DNA of 64,000 nt, taken from Theocolax elegans (Eukaryota; Arthropoda; Insecta; Hymenoptera; Cerocephalidae). Positions within the stretch are counted from its first letter, which is position 1. Each line of letters begins with the position of its first letter. The stretch lies in contig CM047427.1 of NCBI GenBank assembly GCA_026168455.1, forward strand, positions 61,333,249 to 61,397,248, written 5' to 3'. Positions 63,610 through 64,000 of this stretch are shown here, piece by piece. The translations under genes were made by a program, and so were the position numbers. The notes under the pieces are model-generated. The model was given only the letters and a program-made list of their open reading frames with translations. It did not search any database and had not been told where the DNA came from.

Positions 63610-63700
63610 AGCTGTAATGTACTAGTAGCGCCATCATCCGTTGAAAAATTATATTAATTTATAACCTCACAGTAGATGGCGCCAATAGTACATTCCAGCT
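63610..63700. repeat. Inverted repeat with GCGCCATC/GATGGCGC arms
   Basis: AGCTGTAATGTACTAGTAGC with following GCCATC (63610-63635) pairs with the complement of 63674-63700 (AGCTGGAATGTACTATTGGC on the opposite strand). Arms of about 26 bases have few mismatches; the loop is about 38 bases. Likely part of a small mobile element beginning near 63559. Confidence 0.65.
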
Positions 63701-63755
63701 ATCATATTCATTCATAAATAACCTTTGTAGATTGCATTATTTAACATAATTAATA

Positions 63756-63970
63756 CAGACGATGCAGGAATATTTTAATCACAATTTTTACAATAAACTT
63801 TTGACAACAATTGTTATCCACTTTCCATGCAATCGTTTTCTGCATTTTGATATACAGACGATGCAGGAATTATACAACTTAATTTGACATTTATTACTAC
63901 ATTTTCCGTGCAATCGTTTTCTGCATTTTGATACGCAGACAATGCAGGAATTTTGAAACCAAAAATTATT
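63756..63970. repeat. Tandem repeat units with a conserved 43-base block
   Basis: The motif (A)CAGAC(G/A)ATGCAGGAAT occurs at about 63757, 63853 and 63935, each of the last two preceded by GCAATCGTTTTCTGCATTTT. Unit spacing is about 95 and 81 bases, so the variable part differs in length. The array may continue past the area where it fades at the window edge. Its nature is unknown; it may be the internal repeat of a mobile element. Confidence 0.7.
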
Positions 63971-64000
63971 ACAATAATCAATTATACAACTATTGCTATA

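Larger units (their letters stand above)
58525..64000 (+). other. RGK intron 5, partial
   Basis: AT-rich to the window end. It contains small CT and GA tracts near 59,728 and 59,917, foldback copy D, a TA microsatellite, a left-end fragment of the TTAA family at 63490, a hairpin at 63610-63700 and tandem repeats at the edge. I looked for a KCLAR-type continuation of the GTPase and did not find it. Confidence 0.6.

Overview
This 64 kb window is AT-rich animal nuclear DNA and almost certainly from an insect. Its coding exons are short, split by GT-AG introns and GC-richer than their surroundings. The low GC, the sharp CpG-rich promoter and the style of the proteins suggest Hymenoptera (bee, wasp or ant), but that order-level guess is an impression and not proof.

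Two protein-coding genes account for all the convincing coding sequence, and both run off the window. On the minus strand, 69-18568 holds the first 41 coding exons of VPS13B, a bridge-like lipid-transfer protein of the Golgi (COH1 in human). I could join all 41 exons in phase, for about 2,883 residues, from the chorein N-terminus into the VAB adaptor-binding region. The C-terminal part lies beyond base 1. One intron uses a GC-AG junction.

On the plus strand, a CpG-rich promoter (about 27,640-28,750) leads into an RGK-family small GTPase related to Rad/Gem/Rem and the Drosophila Rgk genes. Five in-phase coding exons (28748-29009, 36920-37183, 48694-48918, 54497-54579, 58341-58524) are separated by introns of 3.8-11.5 kb. 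They carry the P-loop and the NKID motif. The last exon or exons lie beyond base 64,000. The two genes are divergently transcribed, with about 10 kb between their start codons.

The rest is intron or intergenic DNA, much of it built from non-autonomous mobile elements. These are a 758-bp TA-flanked MITE, a TTAA-flanked family (two complete copies and two fragments), four foldback elements with CAAGG termini (one with TCA and one with TTA repeated exactly on both sides), a 5S-rRNA-derived SINE with a 16-bp target duplication, and a broken Ty3/gypsy fragment next to a 100-N assembly gap. Several unassigned hairpins, GA/CT tracts and a tandem repeat at the right edge complete the picture. I see no CRISPR array, operon or new multi-gene system. 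The most useful leads are the GC-AG intron, the element families with readable target-site duplications, the 5S-derived SINE, and the complementary repeats flanking RGK exons.
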